DNA of 64,000 bases from IMG/VR virus record IMGVR_UViG_3300037089_000251, positions 1-64,000 of that record; one strand, written 5' to 3'. Of this stretch, positions 26,155 to 37,900 are shown one piece after another. Below the pieces are notes generated by a model that saw only the letters and a list, made by a program, of their open reading frames with translations, was not told where the DNA came from and ran no database searches. Each line of letters begins with the position of its first letter. Within the stretch, counting starts at the first letter, position 1. Source of the DNA: a virus. Position numbers and translations under genes: made by a program.

Positions 26155-26793
26155 TTGAGCATATTAAGGACTATCCTTTTTGCTCTCCTGACGTTCTCTG
26201 GCGTTGCCTTGCCAGCAATGTCGAGACCCGCCGAGGTCAAGTGGGAATCGGTGGGGCAGGCTTCCACGTATGGGAAGGAACGTCAGGGCAAACACACCTC
26301 AAGTGGGGAAGTGTTTGATTATCACAAACTTACAGCCGCCCACAGGACTCTCCCGTTTGGGAGCATTGTCCTCATCACCAACCTGCACAACAACAAACAG
26401 GTCAAAGTCCGTATTAACGACCGTGGACCCGGAATACCCGACAGGGTCATCGACGTTTCCACGGCGGCGGCCCAGCGGCTCGGTTTCAGCGGGCTGACGG
26501 ATGTAAAGATGGACGTTTTGTACTATGGGGAGGTGAAACCTGACTATTTTTACCTCGCCCTTAGCTGCAAGTCCAACCGGAAGCCGTGGGACCCTTGCCG
26601 GTCATACTTTTCAAGGGATACCAGCCTAGCCTTAGTTACGGAGGAAGTGCATGAGAATCTTGATGTTGCAAGACGACCTCTACGGGTATCTTCAGTTCGT
26701 GGTAAAGACCTACGCCCGAGGGGGAATCGACCCAAAGGAGGGACTCGCATTGTATCAATTGGACAAGGCAGTGGGAGCCGCTCGGGCGGTTGA
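26155..26793 (+). CDS. Secreted RlpA-like double-psi beta-barrel protein (212 aa), TTG start
   Basis: The TTG at 26155 follows AGGAGGAAAT. Residues 1-24 (MSILRTILFALLTFSGVALP) form a Sec signal peptide. Residues 33-115 match the RlpA barrel: GQASTYGKERQGKHTSSGE, KLTAAHRTLPFGSIVLITN, and VKVRINDRGPGIPDRVIDVS with Asp89. RlpA proteins cleave naked glycan strands. The last 48 codons overlap the next gene by 143 nt in another frame, so the true C-terminus may be a poorly conserved tail. It lies next to the leftward endolysin gene and may help lysis or wall digestion. Confidence 0.75.
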   Translation: MSILRTILFALLTFSGVALPAMSRPAEVKWESVGQASTYGKERQGKHTSSGEVFDYHKLTAAHRTLPFGSIVLITNLHNNKQVKVRINDRGPGIPDRVIDVSTAAAQRLGFSGLTDVKMDVLYYGEVKPDYFYLALSCKSNRKPWDPCRSYFSRDTSLALVTEEVHENLDVARRPLRVSSVRGKDLRPRGNRPKGGTRIVSIGQGSGSRSGG

Positions 26794-26932
26794 CGACACG
26801 CAGGTAGCCAAGCTGGCCACGGACGACTCGGGTAATACCAAGCTCTCCGTGGAGCCAGCCAGCGACGAGACTTGGCCCCTCCAAGAGGTGGAGCACCCCA
26901 GAGTTCCACTTAACGTCACGGAAGAGGGTTAG
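26651..26932 (+). CDS. Hypothetical acidic protein (93 aa)
   Basis: ATG at 26651 behind GGAGGAAG. The N-terminal half (MRILMLQDDLYGYLQFVVKTYARGG) is amphipathic helix; the rest is acidic and Pro/Thr-rich. It overlaps the RlpA-like gene by 143 nt and its stop overlaps the convergent endolysin gene by 4 nt. Function unknown. The very good ribosome binding site favours it as a real gene. Confidence 0.6.
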   Translation: MRILMLQDDLYGYLQFVVKTYARGGIDPKEGLALYQLDKAVGAARAVDDTQVAKLATDDSGNTKLSVEPASDETWPLQEVEHPRVPLNVTEEG

Positions 26933-27465
26933 CTCAGGCTGCGCTCGAACGCCTTGGCATACCCGGCTATAGCATCAGCACAGTCCAATCCATTGATTAT
27001 CCTGCGAGCGTCGATGTAGTCGCAGGTGGTGTCATGGATATACCTGCCGAAACCAACTCCGGTAAATGTCCCGTGAACCATGCCGTAGGCGGCTATCTTG
27101 TAGGCGATGGAGGGGTTGAGGGCGTATTCCGGGTGGTTGACCAAGTCCTCTCCCACCAGTGTCGAGAACTTCTGGTAGTTACCCTTCCAGGTTATCTGGA
27201 CATAACCCCTTCCGTAATAGACCTTTCCGGTTATGGGGTCGGGGGTGCCATAGGGCTTCCCTGACCCATGTCCAACCTCCTCCACCGGGGCAAAAGTGTA
27301 CCCGGTCTCATGCCGGGTGGTCGCCAGCAGGTATGCGACCCACCTCTGGTCCTTAAGGCTGTCGTCGGCGGCGATGAAACCAAGAAGCTGACGGAGATTG
27401 GCTTCGTGCCCCAGCGGTGGCCACGGATAGGCGGCAACAATCTGGTCTATCGTCTTTGTGAGCAT
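26929..27465 (-). CDS. Endolysin, GH19 (chitinase-like) family
   Basis: The 178-aa protein matches the glycoside hydrolase 19 lysozymes that phages use to cut peptidoglycan. Motifs seen: LATTRHETGYTFAPVEE with catalytic Glu53, then YYGRGYVQITWKGNYQK at residues 83-99 and ALNPSIAYKIAAYGMVHG. No signal peptide or wall-binding domain is present, so a holin would be needed. It is encoded leftward with one partner gene inside the rightward tail module. Confidence 0.9.
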   Translation of the reverse strand: MLTKTIDQIVAAYPWPPLGHEANLRQLLGFIAADDSLKDQRWVAYLLATTRHETGYTFAPVEEVGHGSGKPYGTPDPITGKVYYGRGYVQITWKGNYQKFSTLVGEDLVNHPEYALNPSIAYKIAAYGMVHGTFTGVGFGRYIHDTTCDYIDARRIINGLDCADAIAGYAKAFERSLS

Positions 27466-27476
27466 TTGGAAACTCC

Positions 27477-28034
27477 TTATACCGCCACGTCAAGGTAGGC
27501 GGAATCGGTTGAAAAGTCTATGTTTACCACCAAGGTGCTGGCTTTTCCAGAGGGAGGGGACAGCCCGATGTCCTCCGCTCCGGGGTCGGGGTTGTAGACT
27601 ACCGATATGACCCCGTTGGCATACGCCAGCCCAGAGGGGGTGAATCCGATGGGGGCATCGGCGGGATAGTTGGGGTTGTTGAGGGCAAAGTTGTCGGCCA
27701 GAAGCAGGGAGTTGCCCAAGAGGAAGGTCATCCAGAGGTTCAGTGCCCTGGTGCTCTCGTCCAAGATGGTGAGGCTCGCCCTCCCGAGGAGGATGAGACC
27801 ATAAGAGGGGAACGGGGCGGAGGAGCCACGATATAAACCCTCCCCCTCGGCATACCAAGAGGCAACGACGGGAGGAGAAAGGTCCTCAACACCGTTGGTG
27901 TAATGCGAGCCGTTGAAGGCAAACCCGGTATGTCCATTATCCTCAGGGAAGTAGAAACTGTCGCTGTCGGCTATCTGCACAAGGGCAGTGGCCACGACCG
28001 GTTGCGAGATGTAGTTGTAAGGAACGACTGCCAT
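27477..28034 (-). CDS. Hypothetical protein in the endolysin cassette (185 aa)
   Basis: Beta-rich, acidic protein with no signal peptide or membrane span (TSYGLILLGRASLTILDEST-like strands, FLLGNSLLLADNFALNN in the middle). GAGGA lies just upstream of the ATG at 28034. It is 11 nt upstream of the endolysin gene on the same strand and presumably co-transcribed. Composition resembles a virion or tail protein rather than a holin. No family recognised. Confidence 0.7.
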   Translation of the reverse strand: MAVVPYNYISQPVVATALVQIADSDSFYFPEDNGHTGFAFNGSHYTNGVEDLSPPVVASWYAEGEGLYRGSSAPFPSYGLILLGRASLTILDESTRALNLWMTFLLGNSLLLADNFALNNPNYPADAPIGFTPSGLAYANGVISVVYNPDPGAEDIGLSPPSGKASTLVVNIDFSTDSAYLDVAV

Positions 28035-28044
28035 CCTGAATCCT

Positions 28045-28078
28045 CTGACTTTCCCCTACTAAGTAGATGAGAAGTCAG
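28045..28078. repeat. Inverted repeat between divergent genes
   Basis: CTGACTT (28045-28051) pairs with AAGTCAG (28072-28078), and CTAC/GTAG pair inside it around a 3-nt loop. It fills most of the 58-nt divergent spacer, overlapping the region just upstream of the leftward cassette. It could be an operator or a leader hairpin; no U tract follows. Confidence 0.4.
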
Positions 28079-28092
28079 GGCGCAGGTGAATA

Positions 28093-31000
28093 ATGGCAGA
28101 TAACACTTTTCAGTATCCATCGGTGGTTTCACGGACGCTAGACCCGACCGGCAAGAGTCTCCTGACCGTCGTCGGGCTGCATGACCATGAGCTTTCCGAT
28201 GCGGACATAAACCTGATTCAGGACCTCCAGAGGCTAAAGCGGGACCAGCTTTCCCAGAATAGCCCCGCCACTTCCGGGTGCCTCACCTGGCAGCCGATGA
28301 CCTTCGACACCACCACCCCCAACGCCCTCACCATTCCGGGATTCGATATCCTGTTCAGCGGCGAGGTCGTCTCCATCACGGGGTCCGACCCCCGCTCCAT
28401 CCTGAATAACCAAGCCGTCAACAGCGTGGTGCTTCCGGCACCTGCGTTCTGGAACACTGCCTCCAGCGACGAGCCTGCCCGCATCTATGTGGTCTTCCTT
28501 GAGCTTTGGTACCAGTCCCTCGACCCGACCAAGGGTGCGACCACCGGCTATTATGTGGACCCCGTCACCGGGCAGAACTACTTCTACCCCTATGGATGCG
28601 TGACTCCCTCCTTCGCCTTCCTTGAGTCCGTGCCGGACGACTCCGTGGACATCTTCAACAATGGTCTCAGCACCACCCAGCGGGCGCAGATTCAATGGCG
28701 GCTCAATGTCCAGAGGGTGAGCCTCACCTACGACTTCACGAGGTACCGTTATGGGCTGGACCCGGTCGGGCTGAACACCAACCAAGCCGTCTATGCGCAG
28801 GCAGGACAGGTATTCCCGGTCAACTCTTCGGGAGCCTCCTATCAGTTCCAGAACCTTGGTCCCATCACCGGGGACACCGGGCTGTGGCGTGCCGGGGACG
28901 GTAACCCCACCAACCTCCTGGGGACCATGGACGGCTACAGCTATGCCATGCCGGTGGCGGTGGTCTTCCAGCGCAACTTCGGCGGGTTCTCCACCTCCAA
29001 CAACATCTTCGGCTGCGCCGACCCCCAGAACCTCAATGCCTCCGGGCTTCTCCAGTTCAACCTGTCCGGGCGCTTCGACGCCCGGCTGGCAGACCAGATA
29101 TACCCCGATGACACCGTGGACACGAGGCAGACGGTCAGTTTCGATAGCTGGGAGTATGACAAGCTCGTGGACGAGGGCTTCGTTGACCTCATCACCGGTA
29201 ACCTCCGCAGCGCCATCGGCAGGGGACAGTCCCCCGGCATGAGCACCGCCGCTCTGGGTTCCGCCCTGGACTACTATGTCTCCGTGGCCCCGCCCGCTGC
29301 CGGGGTCATCAACACCGTGGGGCAGTTCGACGGGTTCTTCAACGGGTTTAGCTCCGACCAGAGGACCTTCTTCGTCAGCAAGCAAATCACCATCAACAAC
29401 AAGTCCGTGGGAACCAACGGTGCGGCATGGGCGCTCAACGATGCCTTCACCATCTCCCTGCCCAGCACCACCAACGCCACGATAACCTCCGTATTCGTGC
29501 AGGGGTTCAACACCTCCTCTTCCGGGGTAAAGACCCCCATCAACCTGCTCGGGAGCCAGATTCTCATCGTCGGGGTAAACTCCAAGACCATCGTCGTATC
29601 GTTTCCAAATGCCCCGGTGTTCAGTTCCGGCAGCTACGTCTCGTCCTTCGACCCCGGCGTCAACAACATCTATGTGCATCTCGGGGTGACCTACCCGGCA
29701 GGCGGGAGCACGAACCTAGTCAAGAACCCCATCGCCATCGACGGCGGCAGCCTTTACGACTCCACCACGGGTGTCACGATGCCCGTCTATGGCATCTCCG
29801 AGTACGCCTTGCAGGCCCGGCAGCTTACTGCCGACTTCGAGACCTACCAGCTATGGACCACCAACCCCGCATACTCCAGCGTCCAGTTTGGGACGAGGGC
29901 TTATGTCAAGGTGCCCGGCTCTTCCGGCATCCAGCAGACCGTGGCGGGCAGCCCCGTCACCACCTTCGTGGTATCCGGTCTGAGCGTCAACGGGAACGGT
30001 AACGGCATCTACATCGTCAATGCCTTCGACCTGGTGTCCGGGGTGCCCTACTCTGTCATCTCCCGCACCATCAGCGGAAGCAACTGCATCATCACCATCC
30101 AAGGCGGCGTCGTTTCGACCTCAACGATGGTGGTTGAATTCCTAGCCTATCCCACTGCCCAAGTCTCCTACAATGCCCCGGTCAGGGGCGTCACGAACAT
30201 CGAGGAGACCGTGCTGTTCGGTAACTACATCCCCTCCCTCGGCCCGTTCAGGATGGACCCCCGTGTCACCGTGGAGGCAGTCTCTTTTGACAACACCACG
30301 AATGCCAGCACGGTCGTCCTCGGGGCAAACGGATGCTTCATCGACAGCATCTCGGGCGATGACACGGTCAAGATGGTGTGGGTACTGGGGCAGGGAAACA
30401 ACCTCAATGCCGTCCAGATAAGCACTGCCGAGTTCAACAACGGGCTTGTCACCGTGGTGGTCCCCGGCGTCAACCTTGATATCACCAATGGCGGCAGCTA
30501 CTTCTTCTTCGTGGGGGCCATCCATCCTGCCTTTGACCAGAACTCCATCTTCACGGTCGAGGAACGGTATATCCCTTATCAGGGCGAGGGAAGAATCGGG
30601 CACAACTACGAGATTCTCTATACGATTGACAATGCCCTCATCACCACCAACGGAACCGGGGCCGCCCCGGTGGTCGGTCTCTCCGATGTGTACCCGTACA
30701 ACCGTGAGCTTCCCATCTCCATCAGCCTGCCCAGCCAGGTCAACTGGGCGGACTCCACGCTCACCAACACCCCGCTCTCCACCCTCTTTGACAACAACTA
30801 CGTGGCGATGCGGCAGAACAACGTGGAGACGACCCTTGAGGCACCGCTCCATGTGAACGATTTCATCCTGCCCATGAACAAGGACATCAGGAAGGTCATC
30901 ACGCTCTTGCAGGGCGGCTCGGGCGGACGGGGATTTGCCCAGTCCAACCCGCATCTTGGGTTTGCCATCACCGCCCCTACCCCCCGCACGGTACTGGGTC

Positions 31001-31923
31001 AGAACCTCCAGTCCACCACCGCCCCCATCGTCCTGTACGTCAACAACGTGAGCGGCAACGACTCCAACTCGGGCTTGGACCCGAGCACCGCCAAGCTCAC
31101 CATCACGGCGGCCGTGGCGACCCTTCCACCCGTCCTCCGCCACCCGTGCTCTGTCCAGCTTGTCACCACTGGAGTGCCCTACACGATTGCCAACATCTCC
31201 ACCACCATGCAGGTCATCGCCCTCGGCGACGGCTCCATCCGTACCGCCAAGTGGTATGCCCTTGCCAACCTTGCCTTCAGCATCCAGGAAGAGGGACGTG
31301 TGGTCATCACCAGCACGGCGACGGCGACCAGCCCCATCATCATCGACGCCACCGGCTGGGCTGGATTCGGCGACGGTCCCACCTCGGCGTTCTTCATGGA
31401 CAACAGCCGGGTTCTCTTCAACAACATCCAGTTCCAGGGATTCGTAAACCCCGCCGTCTATGGCATCGACTCCGATGTGGAGTTCATCAACTGCGTGTTC
31501 CAGAACAACACCCAGGCGGGCGGCTTCGAGCAGGGATGCGGGGTCATCATCAGCGGCGGGTCGATATCCCTGCCGAACTATGGCAACGGCTTCGTCATGG
31601 CCCAGTCCGAGCTTACGGTGTCGGGCGTAGCCCTCATCGTTCCCCCCAGTGTCACGCCCGGCTCGTTCTTCATAGCGGAGCGTGGCTCGTGCATCAACCT
31701 TACCACCCACTCCACGGCGGCAGGGCAGGAGACGAACATCTCCCCCTCGACCGTTGTCGCCTATGCCCAGCTTAACTCCAACATCGTGGCGGACGGGAGC
31801 TTCCAGACCAAGGGGGAGGCAACCCTGACGGCAAACTCGGTATTATCACGCTCTGCGACTATCGACCCTTTCCTTGGAGGCATAACGAAGGACTCCACCT
31901 CGTCGGTGGTTACACAGATATAA
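28093..31923 (+). CDS. Large tail-fibre or tailspike-like protein with C-terminal beta-helix (1276 aa)
   Basis: The N-terminal 130 residues (SLLTVVGLHDHELSDADINL ...) look like a baseplate attachment region. The middle is a long series of beta domains. From about residue 975 on, VLYVNNVSGNDSNSGLDPST followed by LTITAAVATLPPVL, then repeated short strands with Asn/Gly turns (VLFNNIQFQGFVNPAVYGID) is the classic opening and body of a right-handed parallel beta-helix, as in tailspikes. No catalytic residues could be assigned. A role in host recognition or capsule binding is likely. Confidence 0.7.
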   Translation: MADNTFQYPSVVSRTLDPTGKSLLTVVGLHDHELSDADINLIQDLQRLKRDQLSQNSPATSGCLTWQPMTFDTTTPNALTIPGFDILFSGEVVSITGSDPRSILNNQAVNSVVLPAPAFWNTASSDEPARIYVVFLELWYQSLDPTKGATTGYYVDPVTGQNYFYPYGCVTPSFAFLESVPDDSVDIFNNGLSTTQRAQIQWRLNVQRVSLTYDFTRYRYGLDPVGLNTNQAVYAQAGQVFPVNSSGASYQFQNLGPITGDTGLWRAGDGNPTNLLGTMDGYSYAMPVAVVFQRNFGGFSTSNNIFGCADPQNLNASGLLQFNLSGRFDARLADQIYPDDTVDTRQTVSFDSWEYDKLVDEGFVDLITGNLRSAIGRGQSPGMSTAALGSALDYYVSVAPPAAGVINTVGQFDGFFNGFSSDQRTFFVSKQITINNKSVGTNGAAWALNDAFTISLPSTTNATITSVFVQGFNTSSSGVKTPINLLGSQILIVGVNSKTIVVSFPNAPVFSSGSYVSSFDPGVNNIYVHLGVTYPAGGSTNLVKNPIAIDGGSLYDSTTGVTMPVYGISEYALQARQLTADFETYQLWTTNPAYSSVQFGTRAYVKVPGSSGIQQTVAGSPVTTFVVSGLSVNGNGNGIYIVNAFDLVSGVPYSVISRTISGSNCIITIQGGVVSTSTMVVEFLAYPTAQVSYNAPVRGVTNIEETVLFGNYIPSLGPFRMDPRVTVEAVSFDNTTNASTVVLGANGCFIDSISGDDTVKMVWVLGQGNNLNAVQISTAEFNNGLVTVVVPGVNLDITNGGSYFFFVGAIHPAFDQNSIFTVEERYIPYQGEGRIGHNYEILYTIDNALITTNGTGAAPVVGLSDVYPYNRELPISISLPSQVNWADSTLTNTPLSTLFDNNYVAMRQNNVETTLEAPLHVNDFILPMNKDIRKVITLLQGGSGGRGFAQSNPHLGFAITAPTPRTVLGQNLQSTTAPIVLYVNNVSGNDSNSGLDPSTAKLTITAAVATLPPVLRHPCSVQLVTTGVPYTIANISTTMQVIALGDGSIRTAKWYALANLAFSIQEEGRVVITSTATATSPIIIDATGWAGFGDGPTSAFFMDNSRVLFNNIQFQGFVNPAVYGIDSDVEFINCVFQNNTQAGGFEQGCGVIISGGSISLPNYGNGFVMAQSELTVSGVALIVPPSVTPGSFFIAERGSCINLTTHSTAAGQETNISPSTVVAYAQLNSNIVADGSFQTKGEATLTANSVLSRSATIDPFLGGITKDSTSSVVTQI

Positions 31924-31932
31924 GGAAAACTC

Positions 31933-34900
31933 ATGAGCATCCCGCTTCTTCCCGTATCCCCGACCGTAGCAAACATTGACCAGAACTACCTGCTCACGGT
32001 CAATTGGGTGCCGCCTTTCGCTCCCCTTACGGGGGGCTTGCCCTATTCTGGATACAGCGGATGGGATATCAACCTTGCCCACCCTCCCGGAAACATCCCC
32101 GTAACGAGCTTCACTGACGGTCTTGGCTCGGGCGGAACGGTAAGCAGCCGTGCCTTTGAACTGGTTCTGGCGGCTGGCGACTACACCATCGACATGCAGG
32201 CCTTGTCGTCCGACTTCGCCCAGTACTCCAACAGCCCCCTCTGGGGAAGCCCCCTCCAGTTCCCCGAGGACCTTGCGGGAATGGTCACGCTCAGCCTCAC
32301 CACCTTGGAGCTTGGTCAGGTATTGACCGTAACCCTCAGCAACCTCTACAACGGCACCGGGGTAAGCAACTGGCAGGTCACTGCCGCCCTGGTCAGCAAC
32401 CCCCAGATTACCATATCCTCGGGACCGCTGCCCGTCACCAGCCGTACCTTCACCACCATCTTCACCACCCCAGGCTCATGGGTCATCACGGTCCAGACGC
32501 TCAGCGACTTCAGCACATTTGAGCCGCCCGTGAAGCTGACCCGTTCCACCTCTGCATCGGTGTTCGTGGTCAACCAGCAGTTTAGCTCCGCCCCCCAGAC
32601 CTCCATCACCGGAACGCTGGGAGTCGGCGGCGAGGCGGGCTTCGAGCTTGTTGACAACTCATCCGCCAACGCTACCCCTCAGCCCTACGAGGTCATCGCC
32701 CGCAGCCTCGTCCGGGATACCATGACCAACGAGCTTAAGCTCCTCGTGGCGACCAGCCGGTACAGCAACGCAAGCTCCCTGCTCGGCACCATGGCACTGG
32801 ACGTGTTCCCGTTCTCGGGACGGCCGCAGGCAAGGGAGCTTCTGGAGCCTCTCTCCGAGGTCTTCCCCGTCAGCGGGACGCTGTCCCCGGTAAAGATACA
32901 GACGACCTCCTTGCCCAGCAACGCCTACATCGGGCAGTCGCAGGAGTACTTCAAGTTCATGGTCGCCACGGGCGGCAATGCCCCGTATACTTGGTTTGCC
33001 AACGGGCTTCCCCCTGGTCTGAACATGAGCCTCGACGGCACCATCAGCGGTACGCCCACACAGCTAGGCAACTTCACCGTGAACGTGTCGGTCATGGACA
33101 GCACCTCCCCGGCGTTCATCGCCGAGCAGACCTACACCTTCACCATCCCGACCAACTTGGTAATCTTCACCACCTCGCTGCCGGGTGCGACGGTGCTTAC
33201 TCCCTACTCCTTCACCCTCCTGAATAACGGCGGGCTGCTGCCCTTCACATGGTCGGTACAGGGAGGAACACTGCCTGTCGGCCTTGTCCTCAACCCCAGC
33301 ACCGGGATTATCTCCGGGGTGCCCTGCTCTTATGCGGCGACCGACTTCACCACTCCGTTCTCGGTTACCGTGCAGGTGCAGGATGCCGTGGGGGCACTCG
33401 CTTCTGCCACCTTCTCCCTTGTCTTGTCCCCGGCAGCCCTCCAGTTCGGAGCGCCGGACCAGCCCACCATCTTTGCGGGGCAGGACTTCAAGATTGCCAT
33501 CCCGGTGTTCGGCGGCGTCTCGCCCTACAGCCTGATATCCTCCAGCGACGACCTCAGCCTTGGCACCATCGTCTTGGAGAACGGAACCCTGCAATACACC
33601 GTCAATGCCCCTAACGACAAGCTGGGGGTCCACAGCCTCACAGCGACCGTGCAGGACAGCGCCCTCAACTCCGCCACCAAGACCATCTACTTCACCGTGG
33701 CCACCGAGGTCAGCAACATCCTCGTCGTGCAGGCGGCATTCGAGCATGACTGGGCAAACGGGGACACTACCTCCATAGCCGAGCCGATAGTCGGGGCGCT
33801 ACAGGGCTTCCTTATCAACCAGGGCAACCTCCTCACCGTGCCTGGGGGCGACTTCGTCAACCCCAACGGTCTGGTCGTGACGGTCAACCCGGATGCCTCG
33901 GTCATCACCTCGCCCCCGCTTTCCCCGCCCGTCGTCGGACCCGTGGTGGAGGTGGCTGGTCCGCCCACGACCTTCGGGAACACCGAGGTGCATGTACCCA
34001 TACCGCTCACCAACGGGACATCGACGGTGGCTACCCTCATCCGTGCGTTCTCCCTGCTCTCCCATGACGACACCGGGGAAGTGGCGGGGGATGCCGGGAT
34101 ATCTTCTGCCTTCACCCGGCCTTACTTGGTGAATGATGCAGTGGGACTCAACCCGCAGCGCCCATACTTCAACTCCCCCGAGGTCGTCAACCCCGAAACC
34201 CTCACGGTTCGCCTCAAGACCGGCAGCGTGCTGCCCACCGGGCTGTCGCTCGACCAAGTCAACGGGCTTGTCTATGGAAAGCTGCTCAGGACCTTCGGCT
34301 CCCTCTCGGGGGGAAGCAACACCAGCATCTTGGAGTATATCGACTCCAGCCAGGTCGTGCATGGAACCGTCACCGTTTACTGGGACACGCAGACCACCGC
34401 CCCGTTCTCGCTCAACGGTACTCTCCCCAATGGCACTCTCCAGACGCCCTACAACAATTCCCTGACGAGCAATTCCCCCTCTGCTCTGGCCACGGCTTCC
34501 GTCTATCGTGGGCACCTGCCTGCCGGGCTGACCCTCGGGGTATCGGGCACCAGTGTGACACTCATCGGCACCCCCATGGAGTCGGGGTACTTCGACCTCT
34601 GGATTCAGGCAACCAACGCCGGGGGCGATGTCTCCTATATCTACCAGCGTCTCTCCATAGTCTACATCACTCCCCTTACCATCCTGACAAGTGCATTGCC
34701 TGCCTGTGTCGAGACTGTTGCATACAGCCAAGCCTTGCAGGGATACGGCGGGGTTGTCCCCTACACGTGGACCAGCGATATCGCCACGAGCTTTGCCGGT
34801 CTGGCAGCCTATATCAGCCTCAACCCGTCAACCGGGATACTCTCAGGCACCGTCCCGATGGCCTCCGGGCTTAACGGGCAAAGCCACACCGTGACCTTCA

Positions 34901-37900
34901 CCCTCACGGACAGCAATGGAAACACCATCTCGAAGGGCATCACGATGAGCGTGAACAATGCTCTGTCCATCACCACTAACTCAGTCGCCCCAATGACCCT
35001 CAGCCAAGCCTACACCTTCCAGATGCAGGCTGTCGGGGGTATCCCCCCGTACATGTGGGCTACGACAGCAGGCACATTGCCCACTGGTTCTCCGGGTGTC
35101 ACCATTGACCCCTCGACGGGCATCCTCTCAGGGACCCCGACCCAAGTCGGTTATGGTACGCAGTCTGTCACTTTCCAAGTCACCGACTCTACATTCGTCT
35201 CTGCGGTCAAGGCTCTTCCTGTCACCGTGGGGGTGGTTTCGGGAATGATTATCAACTCCAGCGGCGTGGGCACCATCAACCGTGGGTCTTTCTATCTTGG
35301 CACCCTTGCCGTGAACGGAAGCTACACAACCCCTGTCTCTTGGGCGGTCACCGGGGATTCACCCAACCCCCTCCCGTCCGGTCTCAATCTTGCCGCCAGC
35401 GGCTCGGACAACGGGGCGACGGCGAAGATTACCGGCCTCTACACTGGGGCTGCCTTCACAGGGCTTCTGGTCAAGGTGCAGGCTGTTGACAATGCCGGTC
35501 ACCTTGCCACCGCCACCCTGAGCCTTTCGGCCTCCACTAACTTGGCAATCACCTCGACCTCTCCCCTGCCACAGGGGCTTATCAACATCGCCTACAGCCA
35601 GCAGCTTACCGCCAGCGGAGGAGGGTCGCCTACGGGTGCTGCGCCTGTCTACACATGGTCCCAGACGGGGCTTCCGGGGGGCTTCAGCCTCAGCGGCAGC
35701 GGTCTCCTCACCGGCACTTCCGCCACGGCCATCAACACGACGTTCAATGCCCAAGTGGTGGACTCACTGTCCCCGGCAGACTCGGTCAACAAGAACCTGC
35801 AACTCATCATCTCCGCCAGCACTCTCGCCATCACTACCTCCTCCCCCCTGCCGCAGGGCACGGCAGGTGTAGCCTATAACGTGACCTTGGCGGCGAGCGG
35901 CGGGACACCCCCGTACACATGGCAGCTAGTCGGCGGAGCCTTGCCCAGCGGGCTTAACCTTGGCTCCAACGGGGTCATCAGCGGCACGACATCCAGCGTC
36001 GGGACCTTCAACTTCACCATCCAGGTCACGGACAATGTTAGCTCGGTCTCCCAGAAGGCGTTTGTCCTCACCATCATCACGGGAATGACGCTGCATACCG
36101 GGATAGACTACACCCTCTCCGTTTCCACGGGTTCCATCGGGTATGCGGGCGACGGCAGCGTCGATACCATCAACCCCCGGCTGAACAACTCCTTCTATGT
36201 CGTGGCCACGGGGGTCATCGCCACTTCCCCTGCCCAGCTTAGCGCCACGGTTCCGTCCGGGTACACCTATGTGGTGCAGTCGGTGTCCAGCGGCATAGCA
36301 TTCATCAGGCTCAGCGGTCCGTTTGCGGCCGCCGGGGTGGGCACGCACAACTTCAACATCACCGTAACGGATGTCGGCGGCGTCAATGCCTCTGCCACCT
36401 TCACTTGGACAGTATACGCCAACGGCGCTCTCCGTGTAGCCCCCGGCAGCGGCAGCATCCCTGCCTATGGTGTGCCTCTCCTTGAGGGGACGGTGGCGAG
36501 CCTGCCGGTCTACAACGACCCCAGCAACCCGCTGTTCAACTTCCAGACCTACAACGGCACGGTCGTGCCCCCGGCAGCGGCAGCCACGGCGGACTTCACC
36601 CTCGCTGGAGACACGACCAACTTCCAGGGCATCATCAGCTTCGGGTATGTCAACCCCAACTTCCAGTTCACCTATGCTGGCGGGTCGTTCACCTCGGGGG
36701 TAGCCGCCAACATCCTCACCCTGACGGATGCCGACATCGCCTGGTACAGCACCGCCAAGCAGTTCGACACCTTCACGCCCGGCTCCGGGATTGGCGGAAA
36801 GACCCTCGCCCTGCCGTTCCTCTACATGGTCAAGCCCACCATCCCGTCCAGCGGTGTGGCCCCGCTTGCCCTTACCATCCCCTCCAGCAACGTGACCGTC
36901 GTCACGGTAGCCTCGGGTCCTCCCCAAACCGAGACGGAGGTTCCCAGCAGCTTCGTGGGATGGACATCCTTCGGAAACCTGAAGAACTCAGGTCAGGACA
37001 CCATCACCCTGTTCGGCTCCAACAACACTGTTGACACGTCCCAGACGCTCAACCTGACCAACTTCCTCCTCGGCCTACCATCCAATGCCACGATTTCCCA
37101 AGTCAGGGTCAACCTGACCCTGAACCAGAGCAGCGGGACGAGCGCCGTCTACGTCAACACCAACCTGGTAGGGGTATCGGGGACGAGCTTCCAGAGCCAG
37201 TTGCACTCCAACAGCGGCAACACCTTCTCCTTCATCGGGACTTGGACGGCGGCCCAGCTTAACAACATCGGCTTCGGGGCGGCCTTCTATGCCAACTGCA
37301 CCAACTCTCCGGGCACCGGGGCTGTAATCCAGTTGACCGCCTTCACCTTGCAGGTAACCTACTCGGTGCCGAACTATAACGCCATCACGGTCAACCTGAG
37401 CAAGCCCTTCAGCCCGCAGCAGCAGGGCACGGCGAGCAGCACGGGGGACAGCATCACGGCATCCGCCTCCTTGGACGCCGGGGTATCCCTCATCAGCATC
37501 ACCCCAACCTATGGCAGCGGGGCCACGGCAGGCTGGCTGACCGGATGGACCTTGCAGGTTGCCTTCCCGAGCGGGACGGGCAGCATCACCACGCACCTGA
37601 GCATGACGGTGCAGGGAACCCTGACCTACCTGAACGGGACAAGCATGGTGACGCAGAGCATCACCTACATAAGCGGGGTCATCGCCACCATCGTCGGCAC
37701 ATACTCGGGCGGTGGTGGAGGTGGCGGTTCACCACTGAGCATCACCACAGCTTTCCTGCCCAATGCCACCAGCGCAGAAGCCTATAGTTTCCAGATGCAG
37801 GCTACCGGTGGAACTCCTGGCTATGCTTGGTCCATGACCCCTGTCAGTGCTTCCGGCATAGACTGTGATACTACCGGGCTTTTGAGCGGATTTGCCAGGT

